Shown here piece by piece: positions 52,825-62,598 of a stretch of 64,000 nucleotides of DNA. The translations under genes and the position numbers were made by a program. Position 1 is the stretch's first letter. Each line of letters starts with the position of its first letter. The notes beneath the pieces are model-generated. The model had not been told where the DNA came from, made no database searches, and was given only the letters and a program-made list of their open reading frames with translations. The DNA comes from Hydrocarboniphaga sp. (GTDB taxonomy: Bacteria > Pseudomonadota > Gammaproteobacteria > Nevskiales > Nevskiaceae). The stretch spans positions 62,001-126,000 of the forward strand of contig NZ_JAQGNT010000100.1 in the NCBI RefSeq assembly GCF_028291725.1, given 5' to 3'.

Positions 52825-55800
52825 TTAGTGGGAAGGCAGCGCATCGGCCGGCGGCAGTGCCGCTGCGGCTTTGCGTGCCTTGCGCTCGACCAGATGGCGC
52901 AGCGCGACGTAGAACAGCGGCGTGAAGAACAGGCCGAAGAAGGTCACGCCGATCATGCCGAAGAACACCGCGATGCCCATCGCCTGCTGGATTTCGGCGC
53001 CGGCACCGCTGGCGAGCACCAGCGGCAGCACGCCGAAGATGAAGGCGAAGCTGGTCATCAGGATCGGCCGCAGACGCAGGCGGCTGGCTTCGAGCGCGGC
53101 TTCGAGTGCGTTCATGCCCTTGGCCTGCAGATCGCGGGCGAATTCGACGATCAGGATCGAGTTCTTCGCCGACAGGCCGATCAGTACGAACAGACCGATC
53201 TGCGTGAAGATATTGATCTCCGACTTCATCGCCAGAAGGCCGAGCGAGGCGGACAGCAGCGTCATCGGCACGATCAGGATCACTGCCAGTGGCATCGTCA
53301 GGCTCTCGTACTGTGCGGCCAGCACCAGGAACACCAGCAATACGCTCAGCGGAAAGATGAAGGCCAGTGCACCGGCGCCGTTGCCGACCTGCTGGTAAGT
53401 GATCTCGGTCCAGTCAAAGGTCACTCCCGGTGGCAATGTGTCCTTTGCAATCTTCGTCATGATGTCCAGCGCTTCACCCGAGCTGACGCCCGCTGCCGGC
53501 GCGCCGGCGATGTCCGCCGACGGATATCCGTTGTAGCGCTGTACCGTGGTCGGCCCGAAGCTGTTGCGCAGCTTCAGCACCGAGCCCAACGGCACCATCT
53601 CGCCGGCGGCGTTGCGCGTCTTCAGCAGCAGCACGTCTTCGGGACGATCGCGATACTGCTCGTCGGCCTGCGCCACCACGCGATAGGTGCGACCAAAACG
53701 ATTGAAGTCGTTGATGTAGTACGAGCCCAGATAAGTCTGCAGGGTCTGGAACACGTCGCCGAGCTGCACGCCGAGCCGCTTGGCCTGCACGCGATCGATG
53801 TCCGCAAACAGCTGCGGCGAGTTGATATCGTAGTTGCTGAAGACATTCGCCAGCTTCGGATTCGAACGCGCCTTCGCCAGAAAGTCCTGGGTCATCGCGT
53901 ACAGCTGCTTGGGATCGCCACCGGTGCGGTCCTCGAGCTGCATCTTGAAGCCACCCGCCGGGCCGAAGCCCTGAATCGGTGGTGGTGCGATCGTGAAGAT
54001 CATCGCGCCGTCGAGCGCCGACAGCCTCTGGTTCAGCGCCTGCGCGATCGCCGGGCCGCTCAACTTCTTGCCGCGCTCTTCGAAGGGTTTCAGCGTCCAG
54101 AACACGATCGCCGAGTTCGAGTTGCGAGTGAAGCCGTTGATCGACAGGCCCGGGAACTGCACCGCGTGCATCACGCCGTCTTGCTTGAGCCCGATTTCGC
54201 CGATCTGCTGCACGATTTTCTCGGTGCGCTCGATTGAGGTCGACGGCGGCAGCTGCACGATGGTGATCAGATAACCCTTGTCCTGCGCCGGCACGAAGCC
54301 CGAAGGCGTCGCCTTGAGCGTAGCGCCCGCGAAGATCACCAGGCCGAGATACACCGCGAGGCCGACGACGCCGGTGCGGATCAGGCGGCGCACGCCGGTC
54401 TGATACTTGGAGCCCGTGGATTCGAACACGCGGTTGAACGGGCGGAACAGCCAGCCGAGGCTGCCGTCGATCAGGCGCTGGAAGCGGTCCGGTTTGTCGT
54501 GATGGCCTTGCAGCAGCAGTGCAGCCAGCGCCGGCGACAAGGTCAGCGAGTTCAGCGCGGAAATCACCGCGGCAAACGTAATGGTCAGCGAGAACTGGCG
54601 ATAGAACTGGCCGTTGAAGCCCGGCACCAGCGCCGGCGGGATGAAGACCGCGCACAGCACCAGCGAGATCGCGATGATCGCGCCGCCGACTTCGTCCATC
54701 GCGCGATGCGCGGCCTTGTGCGGCGTCAGGCCTTCGGAGATGCCGCGCTCGATGTTCTCGACGACGACGATCGCATCGTCGACGACGATGCCGACCGCGA
54801 GCACCAGGCCGAACAGAGTCAGTGTATTCAGCGAGAAGCCGAAGATCTGCAAGGCGGCCAGCGTGCCGATGATCGACACCGGCACTGCGATGATCGGGAT
54901 CAGCGCCGCGCGCCATTTCTGCAGGAACAGGATTACCACCAGCACCACCAGCAGCGTGGCCTCAAGCAGCGTCTCGATGACTTTCTTGATCGAGTCGCGC
55001 ACGAACACGGTCGGGTCATAGACGATCGAGTAATCGACGCCCTGCGGGAAGCGTGTCTTCAGCTCGGCCATGGTCTTGCGCACGTTGGCCGCCAACTCCA
55101 GTGCATTCGCGCCGGGCTGCAGGAACACCGGCAGTGCGACCGCCGGCTTGCTGTCGAGCAGGCTGCGCAGCGCGTAGTCGCCGGCGCCCATCTGCAGACG
55201 AGCGACGTCGCGCAAATGCGTGATCTCGCCGTTGTCACCGGTCTTGATGACGATCTCGCCGAATTCGCTTTCGCTCTGCAGGCGGCCTTGCGTATTGACC
55301 GGTAGCTGGAACTCGACGCTGTCACTCATTGGTGCGCCGCCGACGGCGCCAGAGGCGACCTGCACGTTCTGTTCGCGCACTGCGTTGATCACGTCGCTGG
55401 TGGCCAGGTTCAGTGCGGCCATCTTCTGCGGATCGAGCCAGACGCGCATCGCGTAGTCGCCCGAGCCGAAGATCTGCACGTCGCCGGCGCCGGGCAGGCT
55501 GACCAGCTGGTCGCGCACCTGCAGCAGCGCGTAGTTGCGCAGGTAAAGGCCGTCGTAGCGGCCGTCCGGCGAGAACAGATGCACGACCATGGTCAGATCG
55601 GGCGAGCTTTTGCGCGTGACCACGCCGTAGCTGCGCACTTCCTCGGGCAGACGCGGCAGCGCCTGGCTGACGCGGTTCTGCACCTGCACTTGCGCGCGGT
55701 CGATGTCGGCACCGATGCGGAATACCACGGTGATCTGCAGCGTGCCGTCCTGTTGCGACTGCGAGTTCATGTAGATCATGTCCTCGACGCCGGTGATTTC

Positions 55801-56007
55801 CTGCTCCAGCGGAGACGAAACCGTGTCGGCGATGATCTGCGGGTTGGCACCCGGATAGCGCGCGGTGACGACGACGGTCGGCGGCGCGACTTCGGGGTAT
55901 TCGGCGATCGGCAGCACGAACGCGGAGATCGCGCCGGCGATCAGCAGCAGCAGCGACAGCGCACCGGCGAAGATCGGCCGTTCGATGAAAAAGTGGGTAA
56001 AGCGCAT
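52825..56007 (-). CDS. RND multidrug efflux pump (AcrB/MexB type)
   Basis: This 1060-residue HAE1-family inner-membrane pump starts at the ATG at 56005-56007 (MRFTHFFIERPIFAGALSLL). About 12 membrane segments and two large periplasmic loops are visible. The proton relay includes the Asp pair in GIVVDDAIVVVENIER. The ending ALPPADALPSH is typical. Trimers take up drugs from the periplasm and pass them to the channel. It lies 216 bp after the adaptor gene; the gap contains palindromes (56058-56120). Confidence 0.96.
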   Translation of the reverse strand: MRFTHFFIERPIFAGALSLLLLIAGAISAFVLPIAEYPEVAPPTVVVTARYPGANPQIIADTVSSPLEQEITGVEDMIYMNSQSQQDGTLQITVVFRIGADIDRAQVQVQNRVSQALPRLPEEVRSYGVVTRKSSPDLTMVVHLFSPDGRYDGLYLRNYALLQVRDQLVSLPGAGDVQIFGSGDYAMRVWLDPQKMAALNLATSDVINAVREQNVQVASGAVGGAPMSDSVEFQLPVNTQGRLQSESEFGEIVIKTGDNGEITHLRDVARLQMGAGDYALRSLLDSKPAVALPVFLQPGANALELAANVRKTMAELKTRFPQGVDYSIVYDPTVFVRDSIKKVIETLLEATLLVVLVVILFLQKWRAALIPIIAVPVSIIGTLAALQIFGFSLNTLTLFGLVLAVGIVVDDAIVVVENIERGISEGLTPHKAAHRAMDEVGGAIIAISLVLCAVFIPPALVPGFNGQFYRQFSLTITFAAVISALNSLTLSPALAALLLQGHHDKPDRFQRLIDGSLGWLFRPFNRVFESTGSKYQTGVRRLIRTGVVGLAVYLGLVIFAGATLKATPSGFVPAQDKGYLITIVQLPPSTSIERTEKIVQQIGEIGLKQDGVMHAVQFPGLSINGFTRNSNSAIVFWTLKPFEERGKKLSGPAIAQALNQRLSALDGAMIFTIAPPPIQGFGPAGGFKMQLEDRTGGDPKQLYAMTQDFLAKARSNPKLANVFSNYDINSPQLFADIDRVQAKRLGVQLGDVFQTLQTYLGSYYINDFNRFGRTYRVVAQADEQYRDRPEDVLLLKTRNAAGEMVPLGSVLKLRNSFGPTTVQRYNGYPSADIAGAPAAGVSSGEALDIMTKIAKDTLPPGVTFDWTEITYQQVGNGAGALAFIFPLSVLLVFLVLAAQYESLTMPLAVILIVPMTLLSASLGLLAMKSEINIFTQIGLFVLIGLSAKNSILIVEFARDLQAKGMNALEAALEASRLRLRPILMTSFAFIFGVLPLVLASGAGAEIQQAMGIAVFFGMIGVTFFGLFFTPLFYVALRHLVERKARKAAAALPPADALPSH

Positions 56008-56057
56008 GGCGGGTACTCCCTACAACTGTTCTTGTTTTTGCTGCTGCGTTTCGGATT

Positions 56058-56120
56058 CCCTCCCCCGCCTGCGGGGGAGGGCGTTTGGCTTAACCGAGAG
56101 TGACATCGAGTCACTCTCGG
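56058..56120. repeat. Two palindromes between adaptor and pump genes
   Basis: CCCTCCCCCGCCTGCGGGGG plus AGGG at 56058-56081 is a hairpin with a GCCTGC-centred loop. CCGAGAGTGAC, ATCGA, GTCACTCTCGG at 56094-56120 is a second perfect 11-bp hairpin. Further C-rich and G-rich blocks lie to 56215. They may tune the ratio of adaptor to pump by attenuation or mRNA processing. Confidence 0.7.
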
Positions 56121-56223
56121 CCTTTGGCCAACCGCGGGTGGGGGCGTTCGTCGCGGAGCAACTCTTTAACGTCCGCCCCCATCCCGGCCTTCCCCGCTAC
56201 GCAGGGGAAGGAGACAAGCCTTG

Positions 56224-57432
56224 TTACGGAGCCGAATCCGCGACCCGTGCACCGCTGCCGGCTTTCGCCGTGGCGGGTTCCGGTGCTTCCTGCGGCGACA
56301 CCTTGCTGCCCGGACGGGCGCGCTGCAGGCCGCTGGTCACGACGCGCTCGCCCGGCTTCAGGCCGGCGCGAACGATGCGCTGGTCGTCCTGTGTGGCACC
56401 AAGCTCGACGGCCCGGTACTCGACGGTGTCGTCCTTGCCGACCACCAGCACGTAGCGGCGATCCTGGTCGGTGGCGACGGCGGCATCCGGCACCAGCGTG
56501 GCCTGGTAGTGATCGCTGCCGGGCAGGCGCACGCGGGCGAACAGGCCCGGCGTGAAACGGCGGTCGCGGTTGTCCATCAGCGCGCGCACGTGAATCGTGC
56601 CGGTGGTCGGGTCGAGCGCGTTATCGAGGAAGTTCAGCTTGCCTTGGTGCGGGAAGCCTTCCTCGTTGGCGAGGCCGACGAACACCGGGCCGGGCGCCGC
56701 ACCGCTGGCGGCGCCGGCACCGAAGCCGGCACCGGCAACGCGGTTCTGGTACTTCAGGAAGCTCTGCTCGTCACCGTCGAAGGACACGTAGATCGGGTCC
56801 AGCGACACCACCGAGGTCAGTATGTTGCTGCCGGCGGTGACGTAGTTGCCGGCGGTGACGACAGCGCGCGACACGCGGCCGGCGATCGGCGAGATAACCT
56901 GGGTGAACTCCAGGTTGAGCTTGGCGGCATCGACCGCGGCCTGCGCCGAGCTGATGTCCGACAGCGCCTGGCTGTTCTGGCTGACTCGCTGGTCGCGCTC
57001 CTCAACGCTGATCGCACGCGAAGCCAGCAGTCTCTCGGCGCGCTGCGACTCGCTCAGGGCCAGGTCGGCCTGGGACTTGATCCGGGCCAGCTCGCTCTGC
57101 GCGCGCTGCAGCTCGATGCGGTAGGGGCGCTGGTCGATCACGAACAGCACTTCGCCCTTCTTCACTTCCTTGCCTTCGACGAAGCGCACCTCGTCGATAT
57201 AGCCGGAAACGCGCGGCCGGAGTTCGACTTTCTCCACCGCCTCGAAGCGGCCGGTGAAGTCGTCGAAGTCGGTCACGTCGCCGGCATTGGCGGTGCTGAC
57301 GGTGACCGCCGGTGCCGGTGGCGGCGGTGTGGGCTGCTTGGATTCGGCCCGGCTGCAGGCGGCGGCCGCGAGCGAGGCGAACAGGACGGCGGCGATGGCG
57401 AGGCCGACGTGGTCATTGAGGAATCGGTTCAT
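56224..57432 (-). CDS. RND membrane fusion protein (AcrA/MexA type)
   Basis: This 402-residue periplasmic lipoprotein-like adaptor starts at the ATG at 57430-57432; a signal sequence with Cys26 in LAAAACSRAES is a lipobox. Lipoyl halves: VELRPRVSGYIDEVRFVEGK and VISPIAGRVSRAVVTAGNYV flank a coiled-coil hairpin (about 105-185); a beta-barrel domain and membrane-proximal domain follow. It docks the pump to the channel. It is the first gene of the operon, 213 bp from the divergent TetR gene. Confidence 0.95.
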   Translation of the reverse strand: MNRFLNDHVGLAIAAVLFASLAAAACSRAESKQPTPPPPAPAVTVSTANAGDVTDFDDFTGRFEAVEKVELRPRVSGYIDEVRFVEGKEVKKGEVLFVIDQRPYRIELQRAQSELARIKSQADLALSESQRAERLLASRAISVEERDQRVSQNSQALSDISSAQAAVDAAKLNLEFTQVISPIAGRVSRAVVTAGNYVTAGSNILTSVVSLDPIYVSFDGDEQSFLKYQNRVAGAGFGAGAASGAAPGPVFVGLANEEGFPHQGKLNFLDNALDPTTGTIHVRALMDNRDRRFTPGLFARVRLPGSDHYQATLVPDAAVATDQDRRYVLVVGKDDTVEYRAVELGATQDDQRIVRAGLKPGERVVTSGLQRARPGSKVSPQEAPEPATAKAGSGARVADSAP

Positions 57433-57577
57433 TGGTGTTCTATCCCTTTAAGCGTGGAACCATCAAACGTGAAACGGGGCACTGGATCGCTGCTACCGGT
57501 ACCGCCAATACCTTCTAAACTGCCGCTTGGCCGGCGTTTTTGACGCCCGGCCTCTAGCTAGTAGAGAATGCTCTGGT

Positions 57578-57624
57578 GTGTTACCGGTAAGTAACGTAGT
57601 GCTATAGTTACTGACCGGTAACAC
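57578..57624. promoter_or_regulatory. Palindromic TetR operator in the divergent promoter
   Basis: Left arm GTGTTACCGGTAAGTAAC (57578-57595) and right arm GTTACTGACCGGTAACAC (57607-57624) match at 17 of 18 positions when inverted. Spacer 11 bp. Each arm also holds the smaller palindrome TTACCGGTAA or a near copy. It ends 20 bp before the TetR start, a position suited to control both divergent genes. Confidence 0.8.
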
Positions 57625-57644
57625 CCATGTCAAGAGGCACACCA

Positions 57645-58292
57645 ATGAAAGTTGAAGCGAAGACGATGGAGAACGCAGTCGAGGTCGGCGGCGCAGCGGA
57701 TGCGAATCCCTGCGTGAGCAAGAGTCGCGTACGCGACCGGATCTTCGATACCGCCTGCGATTTGTTTTACAAGCAGGGCATCCGCGGCGTCGGCGTCGAT
57801 GCGATCGCCAGCGAGGCGGGTACCAACAAGATGAGCTTCTACCGAAGCTTTCCTTCGAAGGACGAGCTGGTCGCCGAATACGTGCGCGACGCCGCGCGCC
57901 AGTTCATGGCCTGGTGGGACGAGGTCGTCGCGCCGTACCCGAACGATCCGCGACGGCAGGCCGAGGCGCTGTTCGAGGCCACCGTCAACAAGCCGATCGA
58001 GCAGTGCAACCGCGGCTGCGCGATGGCCAACGTGATGGTCGAGATCCAGGAAGAAGATCACGCCGCGCTGGTCGTGGTGCGTGAACACAAGGCCGAGATC
58101 CGCCAGCGCCTGCGCCAGCTCGCCGCTGACATGGGCGCGAGCAATCCCGACAAACTCGGCGATTCACTGATGCTGGTGATGGGCGGCACGTTCCAGGCGC
58201 GGATGATCTTCCCCGCCGGCAACACACCGGTCGATGTCGCCGGCTGCGCGGCGAAAGTGCTGATCGAAGCGCATCTTCGCGGCGCCTGTTGA
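57645..58292 (+). CDS. TetR-family repressor of the RND operon
   Basis: This 215-residue protein starts at ATG 57645 (MKVEAKTMENAVEVGG), behind AAGAGG; the ATG at 57627 has no ribosome binding site and lies inside the operator flank. Helix-turn-helix: GVDAIASEAGTNKMSFYRSF followed by PSKDELVAEY. The ligand domain contains CNRGCAMANVMVEIQEEDHA, typical of TetR_C_11-like regulators that bind drugs. The palindrome at 57578-57624 and divergence from the pump operon make it the likely repressor of both. Confidence 0.93.
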   Translation: MKVEAKTMENAVEVGGAADANPCVSKSRVRDRIFDTACDLFYKQGIRGVGVDAIASEAGTNKMSFYRSFPSKDELVAEYVRDAARQFMAWWDEVVAPYPNDPRRQAEALFEATVNKPIEQCNRGCAMANVMVEIQEEDHAALVVVREHKAEIRQRLRQLAADMGASNPDKLGDSLMLVMGGTFQARMIFPAGNTPVDVAGCAAKVLIEAHLRGAC

Positions 58293-58354
58293 ATCGGCGT
58301 CGCGATCATCGCGTGCGGCCCGCGGCCGGTATGAAGCGGACTCGCTGAAACCAC

Positions 58355-58422
58355 CGTAGGAGCGGTCCTTGACCGCGATTGTGCTCTGTCAGCCTCAATC
58401 GCGGTCAAGGACCGCTCCTACA
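58355..58422. repeat. Paired GTAG-foot REP (GTAGGAGCGG type), copy 2
   Basis: CGTAGGAGCGGTCCTTGACC plus GCGATT faces AATCGCGGTCAAGGACCGCT plus CCTACAG. Same foot as 47649-47718, but the variable hairpin sequence is GGTCCTTGACC instead of GGGTCATACCC, changed in both arms together. Lies between the TetR and ohr genes, which converge. Confidence 0.85.
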
Positions 58423-58444
58423 GTTCCAAATCCCTTGTTCAGTT

Positions 58445-58870
58445 CTAGACGACGCTCAGTTTCACGTCGATGTTGCCGCGGGTCGCGTTCGAGTACGGGC
58501 AGACCTGGTGGGCCTTGTCGACCAGAGCCGTGGCCTCTTCCCTGGTCAGGCCGGGCAGCGATACGGCCAGCGAGACTTCCAGGCCGAAGCCGCCTTCCGA
58601 GCGCGGGCCGATACCGACCGTGGCCTGCACCGTGGTGTCCACCGGCACTTTAGGGCCGCCCTGCGAGGCGACGAACTTCATCGCACCGAGGAAACAGGCC
58701 GAGTAGCCGGCGGCGAACAGCTGTTCCGGGTTGTTGCCGGCACCGCCCGCGCCGCCGAGTTCCCTGGGCGTTGCGAGTTTGACCGAAAGGCTGCCGTCGT
58801 CGGTGGCGGACTGGCCGTCGCGGCCGCCGGTAGCGGTGGCGCTGGTGCGATAGAGGACGTTGGTGGACAT
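58445..58870 (-). CDS. ohr: Ohr/OsmC organic hydroperoxide reductase
   Basis: This 141-residue protein starts at the ATG at 58868-58870 ([16 protein letters not shown]). Reactive Cys59 lies in [12 protein letters not shown] and the partner Cys124 in [11 protein letters not shown]. It reduces organic hydroperoxides, using lipoyl proteins as electron donors in studied members. It is divergent from a MarR-type OhrR gene with two palindromic operators between them. Confidence 0.96.
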   Translation of the reverse strand: MSTNVLYRTSATATGGRDGQSATDDGSLSVKLATPRELGGAGGAGNNPEQLFAAGYSACFLGAMKFVASQGGPKVPVDTTVQATVGIGPRSEGGFGLEVSLAVSLPGLTREEATALVDKAHQVCPYSNATRGNIDVKLSVV

Positions 58871-58930
58871 GGTGATCTCCTGATGGGCTTGTGGTGGGCT
58901 GTTGCTGCTTTCGTCTCGAATACATTACTA

Positions 58931-58997
58931 ACAATTAAATTGTACACAAACTAATAAATCGCGATTACGATTGCTATGGTTTATGCAATTAAATTGT
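58931..58997. promoter_or_regulatory. Two OhrR-type operators in the ohr-ohrR divergent region
   Basis: ACAATTAAATTGT at 58931-58943 is a perfect palindrome about a central A. A second one, CAATTAAATTG, lies at 58986-58996. Known OhrR boxes in Bacillus and Xanthomonas have the same TACAATT/AATTGTA character. One lies near each gene: about 60 bp before the ohr start and about 70 bp before the ohrR start. Confidence 0.8.
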
Positions 58998-59065
58998 TAA
59001 CGATTGAATCGTGGCCCTGGATACGCCATCTTGGAGATGGCAGTTGTCGTTCTGGAGTCAAAGTC

Positions 59066-59545
59066 ATGGCCAGGAAAAAATCCGCATCGGTACCCGAGTC
59101 ACTGCGTCTGGCAAACCAAGTCTGCTTCGCGGTCTATTCCACCGCGCTGGCGTTCAACGGCGTCTACAAGCCGCTGCTGGACGCGCTGGGCCTGACCTAC
59201 CCGCAGTACCTGGCGATGATGGTGCTCTGGGAGCAGGACGACGTGCCGGTCAAGGAGATCGGCCGCCTGCTGCACTTGGATTCCGGCACGCTGACACCGC
59301 TGCTGAAGCGCCTGGCATCGGCCGGCCTGGTGCAGCGCACGCGCAATCCCGAGGACGAGCGCCAGGTGCGTATCACGCTGACCGATGCCGGCCGCAAACT
59401 GCAGGACAAGGCCGGGAGCGTGCCGCTCGGCGTCGTCAGCGCCTGCGGCCTGCCGTTAAACGACATGGCGGCGATCAAGGACCTGTTGATCGATCTGCGC
59501 GACCGGCTGAATGCGGCGACCGATACCCGCAATAATCGACTGTAG
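59066..59545 (+). CDS. ohrR: OhrR peroxide-sensing MarR-family repressor
   Basis: This 159-residue protein starts at ATG 59066 behind GGAG. Sensor Cys20 lies in [10 protein letters not shown], the place of the Xanthomonas and Bacillus OhrR peroxidatic Cys. Winged helix-turn-helix: [39 protein letters not shown]. Oxidation by organic hydroperoxides releases it from DNA. The TAG stop codon (59543-59545) is part of the GTAG foot of the REP that follows, so the C-terminus may have been set by that insertion. Confidence 0.94.
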   Translation: MARKKSASVPESLRLANQVCFAVYSTALAFNGVYKPLLDALGLTYPQYLAMMVLWEQDDVPVKEIGRLLHLDSGTLTPLLKRLASAGLVQRTRNPEDERQVRITLTDAGRKLQDKAGSVPLGVVSACGLPLNDMAAIKDLLIDLRDRLNAATDTRNNRL

Positions 59546-59610
59546 GAGCGGGTCATACCCGCGACCGAGACTTTAAACAGCCCAGTCGCGGGTATGACCC
59601 GCTCCTACAG
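59540..59610. repeat. Paired GTAG-foot REP (GTAGGAGCGGG type), copy 3
   Basis: CTGTAGGAGCGGGTCATACC plus CGCGAC faces AGTCGCGGGTATGACCCGCT plus CCTACAG. The arms are identical to the copy at 47649-47718; the centre differs. Starts within the last codons of ohrR. Sits between the converging ohrR and aldo/keto reductase genes, where it may end both transcripts. Confidence 0.85.
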
Positions 59611-59625
59611 CTGCGGCGCCAGCGG

Positions 59626-60624
<999 letters not shown>

Positions 60625-60793
60625 GGGGTGCTCCATGCGTTGTACCGCGTTTGCCAGAGAACCAGAGTAGGGTTCCAGCCTACTTATCAGTTAGACCATT
60701 GCTGCCTGGTTCTTGCCTGATCCTGCTGCGCTTGCCCAAAACACAATGCGGCGCCTGCGGCGGCGCGTACTATCGGCGCATCGAACTGAATCG

Positions 60794-61753
60794 GTGAAAT
60801 ACGTGATAGTTCCAACGAAAAGCAAGGTTTCGGACCTGCATGCCGCGGCCTTGAAGCTCGACGCGCGGCACAAGGAGCTGAGCGACCGGGTTGCCCGATT
60901 GGCCGGGCAAGAGGGCATCAACCTCACCGGCTTCGCACCGCTGGCGATCAGCCGCGCCGGCCAGCCGTCGATCGGCATGCCGGCGGTGTGTCAGCCCAGC
61001 GTCTGCATCGTCGTGCAGGGCCGCAAGTCCGCACGGCTGGGCGAAGAGGTTTTCTATTACGACCCGCTGAACTACCTGGTGGTGTCGGTGACGCTGCCGG
61101 TGGTAGGCCAGGTGATCGAGGCGACACCCGAGCACCCCTACCTGTGCATCCGCATCAACCTCGACGCCGAGGAAATCGGCCGCATGCTGCTGGAGCTGAA
61201 GCAGCAGCCGTCCGCACCCTCGGCTGCGGATCGCGGCCTGTTCGTGGCGCGGGTCGGCGAGCCGCTGCTGGACGCGGTGCTGCGCCTGGTGCGCCTGCTC
61301 GACACGCCGGCGGACCTGCCGGTACTCGCACCGATCGCGCTGCGCGAAATCTACTACCGCCTGCTGACCGGCGAACTCGGCCATCGCCTGATCGATCTTG
61401 CCGAAAGCGGCGGCAACGCGCACCGCATCGCGCGCGCGATCGACTGGCTCAAGCAGCATTACGCGGCGCCGCTGCGCATCGAGGATCTGGCGGCCGTGGT
61501 GCACATGAGCCCGTCGGCGCTGCATCATCGCTTCAAGGCGGTGTCGGGCATGTCACCGCTGCAGTTCCAGAAGCAGCTGCGGCTGCACGAAGCGCGGCGG
61601 CTGATGTTCGCCGACGGCCTGGAATGCGCGGCCGCGGGTCATCGTGTCGGCTACGAGAGCCCGTCGCAGTTCAGCCGCGAATACCGGCGCCTGTTCGGCG
61701 CGCCGCCGCGGCAGGAGATCGCGAAGCTGCGGGAGGCCGGGCAGGCCGCGTGA
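60794..61753 (+). CDS. AraC-family regulator with N-terminal AraC_N cupin
   Basis: This 319-residue protein is placed at GTG 60794; TTG 60713 and ATG 60746 are in frame and none has a clear ribosome binding site. N-terminal sensor: FAPLAISRAGQPSIGMPAVC, PSVCIVVQGRKSARLGEEVF, typical of AraC_N. C-terminal pair of helix-turn-helix motifs: LRIEDLAAVVHMSPSALHHR and AAGHRVGYESPSQFSREYRR. This subgroup usually lies beside an oxidoreductase it controls; the divergent aldo/keto reductase fits. Confidence 0.88.
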   Translation: MKYVIVPTKSKVSDLHAAALKLDARHKELSDRVARLAGQEGINLTGFAPLAISRAGQPSIGMPAVCQPSVCIVVQGRKSARLGEEVFYYDPLNYLVVSVTLPVVGQVIEATPEHPYLCIRINLDAEEIGRMLLELKQQPSAPSAADRGLFVARVGEPLLDAVLRLVRLLDTPADLPVLAPIALREIYYRLLTGELGHRLIDLAESGGNAHRIARAIDWLKQHYAAPLRIEDLAAVVHMSPSALHHRFKAVSGMSPLQFQKQLRLHEARRLMFADGLECAAAGHRVGYESPSQFSREYRRLFGAPPRQEIAKLREAGQAA

Positions 61754-61772
61754 CGTGGACCGGACATCGCAC

Positions 61773-61884
61773 CTGTAGGAGCGGCTCTTAGCCGCGATTG
61801 TGCCCTGCAAGTTTTCAATCGCGGCTAAGAGCCGCTCCTACAGTTGGTGCATCAGCCCGTAGGTCGGCAATCCCGTTGCCGACG
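61773..61884. repeat. GTAG-foot REP (GTAGGAGCGG type) copy 4, plus half REP of the GTAGGTCGG type
   Basis: CTGTAGGAGCGGCTCTTAGC plus CGCGATTG faces CAATCGCGGCTAAGAGCCGC plus TCCTACAG (61773-61843). Directly after, GTAGGTCGGCAATCCCGTTG plus CCGAC (61859-61883) is one hairpin of the family seen at 6006 and 15106, without its mirror partner. Two REP families thus sit in tandem between AraC and kdpE. Confidence 0.8.
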
Positions 61885-61911
61885 TGCGAAGACCGATGCG
61901 CAGCCGAGACG

Positions 61912-62598
61912 TCAAACCTTCAGCCGGTACCCCACGCCCGGCTCGGTCAGCAGATACTTCGGCGCGGCCGCATCGTCGCCCAGCTTCTGCCGCAGCTGCC
62001 CGACATACACCCGCAGATACTGCGTGTCGTCCTCGTGCACCTTGCCCCAGACCTCGCGCAGGATCTGCGGTTGCGTGACCACGCGGCCGGCGTGCTTGGC
62101 CAGCACTTCCAGAATCGCGTACTCCTTGCGTGACAGCTTCAGATCGACGCCGGCCAGCGACACGCGGCGCAGCGTCAGATCGATCCGCAGCTCGCCTGTT
62201 TCGACGATCGGCCGGGCGCCGTCCGCGAGCAGGCGGTGGCGCAGCGCCGCGCGGATCCGCGCCAGCAGTTCGGCGGTGCCGAAAGGTTTGCTCAGATAGT
62301 CGTCGGCGCCGGCGTCGAGCGCGCGCACCTTGCCGAACTCGTCGTCGCGCACCGACAGCACGATGATCGGCAGCGTCGAGGTTTCGCGTACTTGGGGAAT
62401 CAGCTCCAGGCCATCGCCGTCGGGCAGGCCGAGATCCAGGATCATCAGGTCGGGCCGGTCGCTGCGCAGCGCGCTGCGCGCCTCGGCGAGGCTCGCCGCC
62501 TCGAACACCTGCATACCCTCGGCCGACAGGCTGACGCGCAGGAAGCGCCGGATCTGCGGCTCGTCGTCGACGATCAGCACGCGCAGCGATTCAGTCAT
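61912..62598 (-). CDS. kdpE: KdpE potassium-response regulator
   Basis: This 228-residue OmpR-type regulator starts at the ATG at 62596-62598. Receiver: acidic pair at VDDEPQ, phospho-acceptor Asp55 in MILDLGLPDGDG, Lys in YLSKPFG. C-terminal winged helix: LSRKEYAILEVLAKHAGRVV, QILREVWGKVHEDDTQYLRV. It activates kdpFABC for high-affinity potassium uptake at low potassium. It overlaps kdpD by 8 bp. Confidence 0.96.
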   Translation of the reverse strand: MTESLRVLIVDDEPQIRRFLRVSLSAEGMQVFEAASLAEARSALRSDRPDLMILDLGLPDGDGLELIPQVRETSTLPIIVLSVRDDEFGKVRALDAGADDYLSKPFGTAELLARIRAALRHRLLADGARPIVETGELRIDLTLRRVSLAGVDLKLSRKEYAILEVLAKHAGRVVTQPQILREVWGKVHEDDTQYLRVYVGQLRQKLGDDAAAPKYLLTEPGVGYRLKV

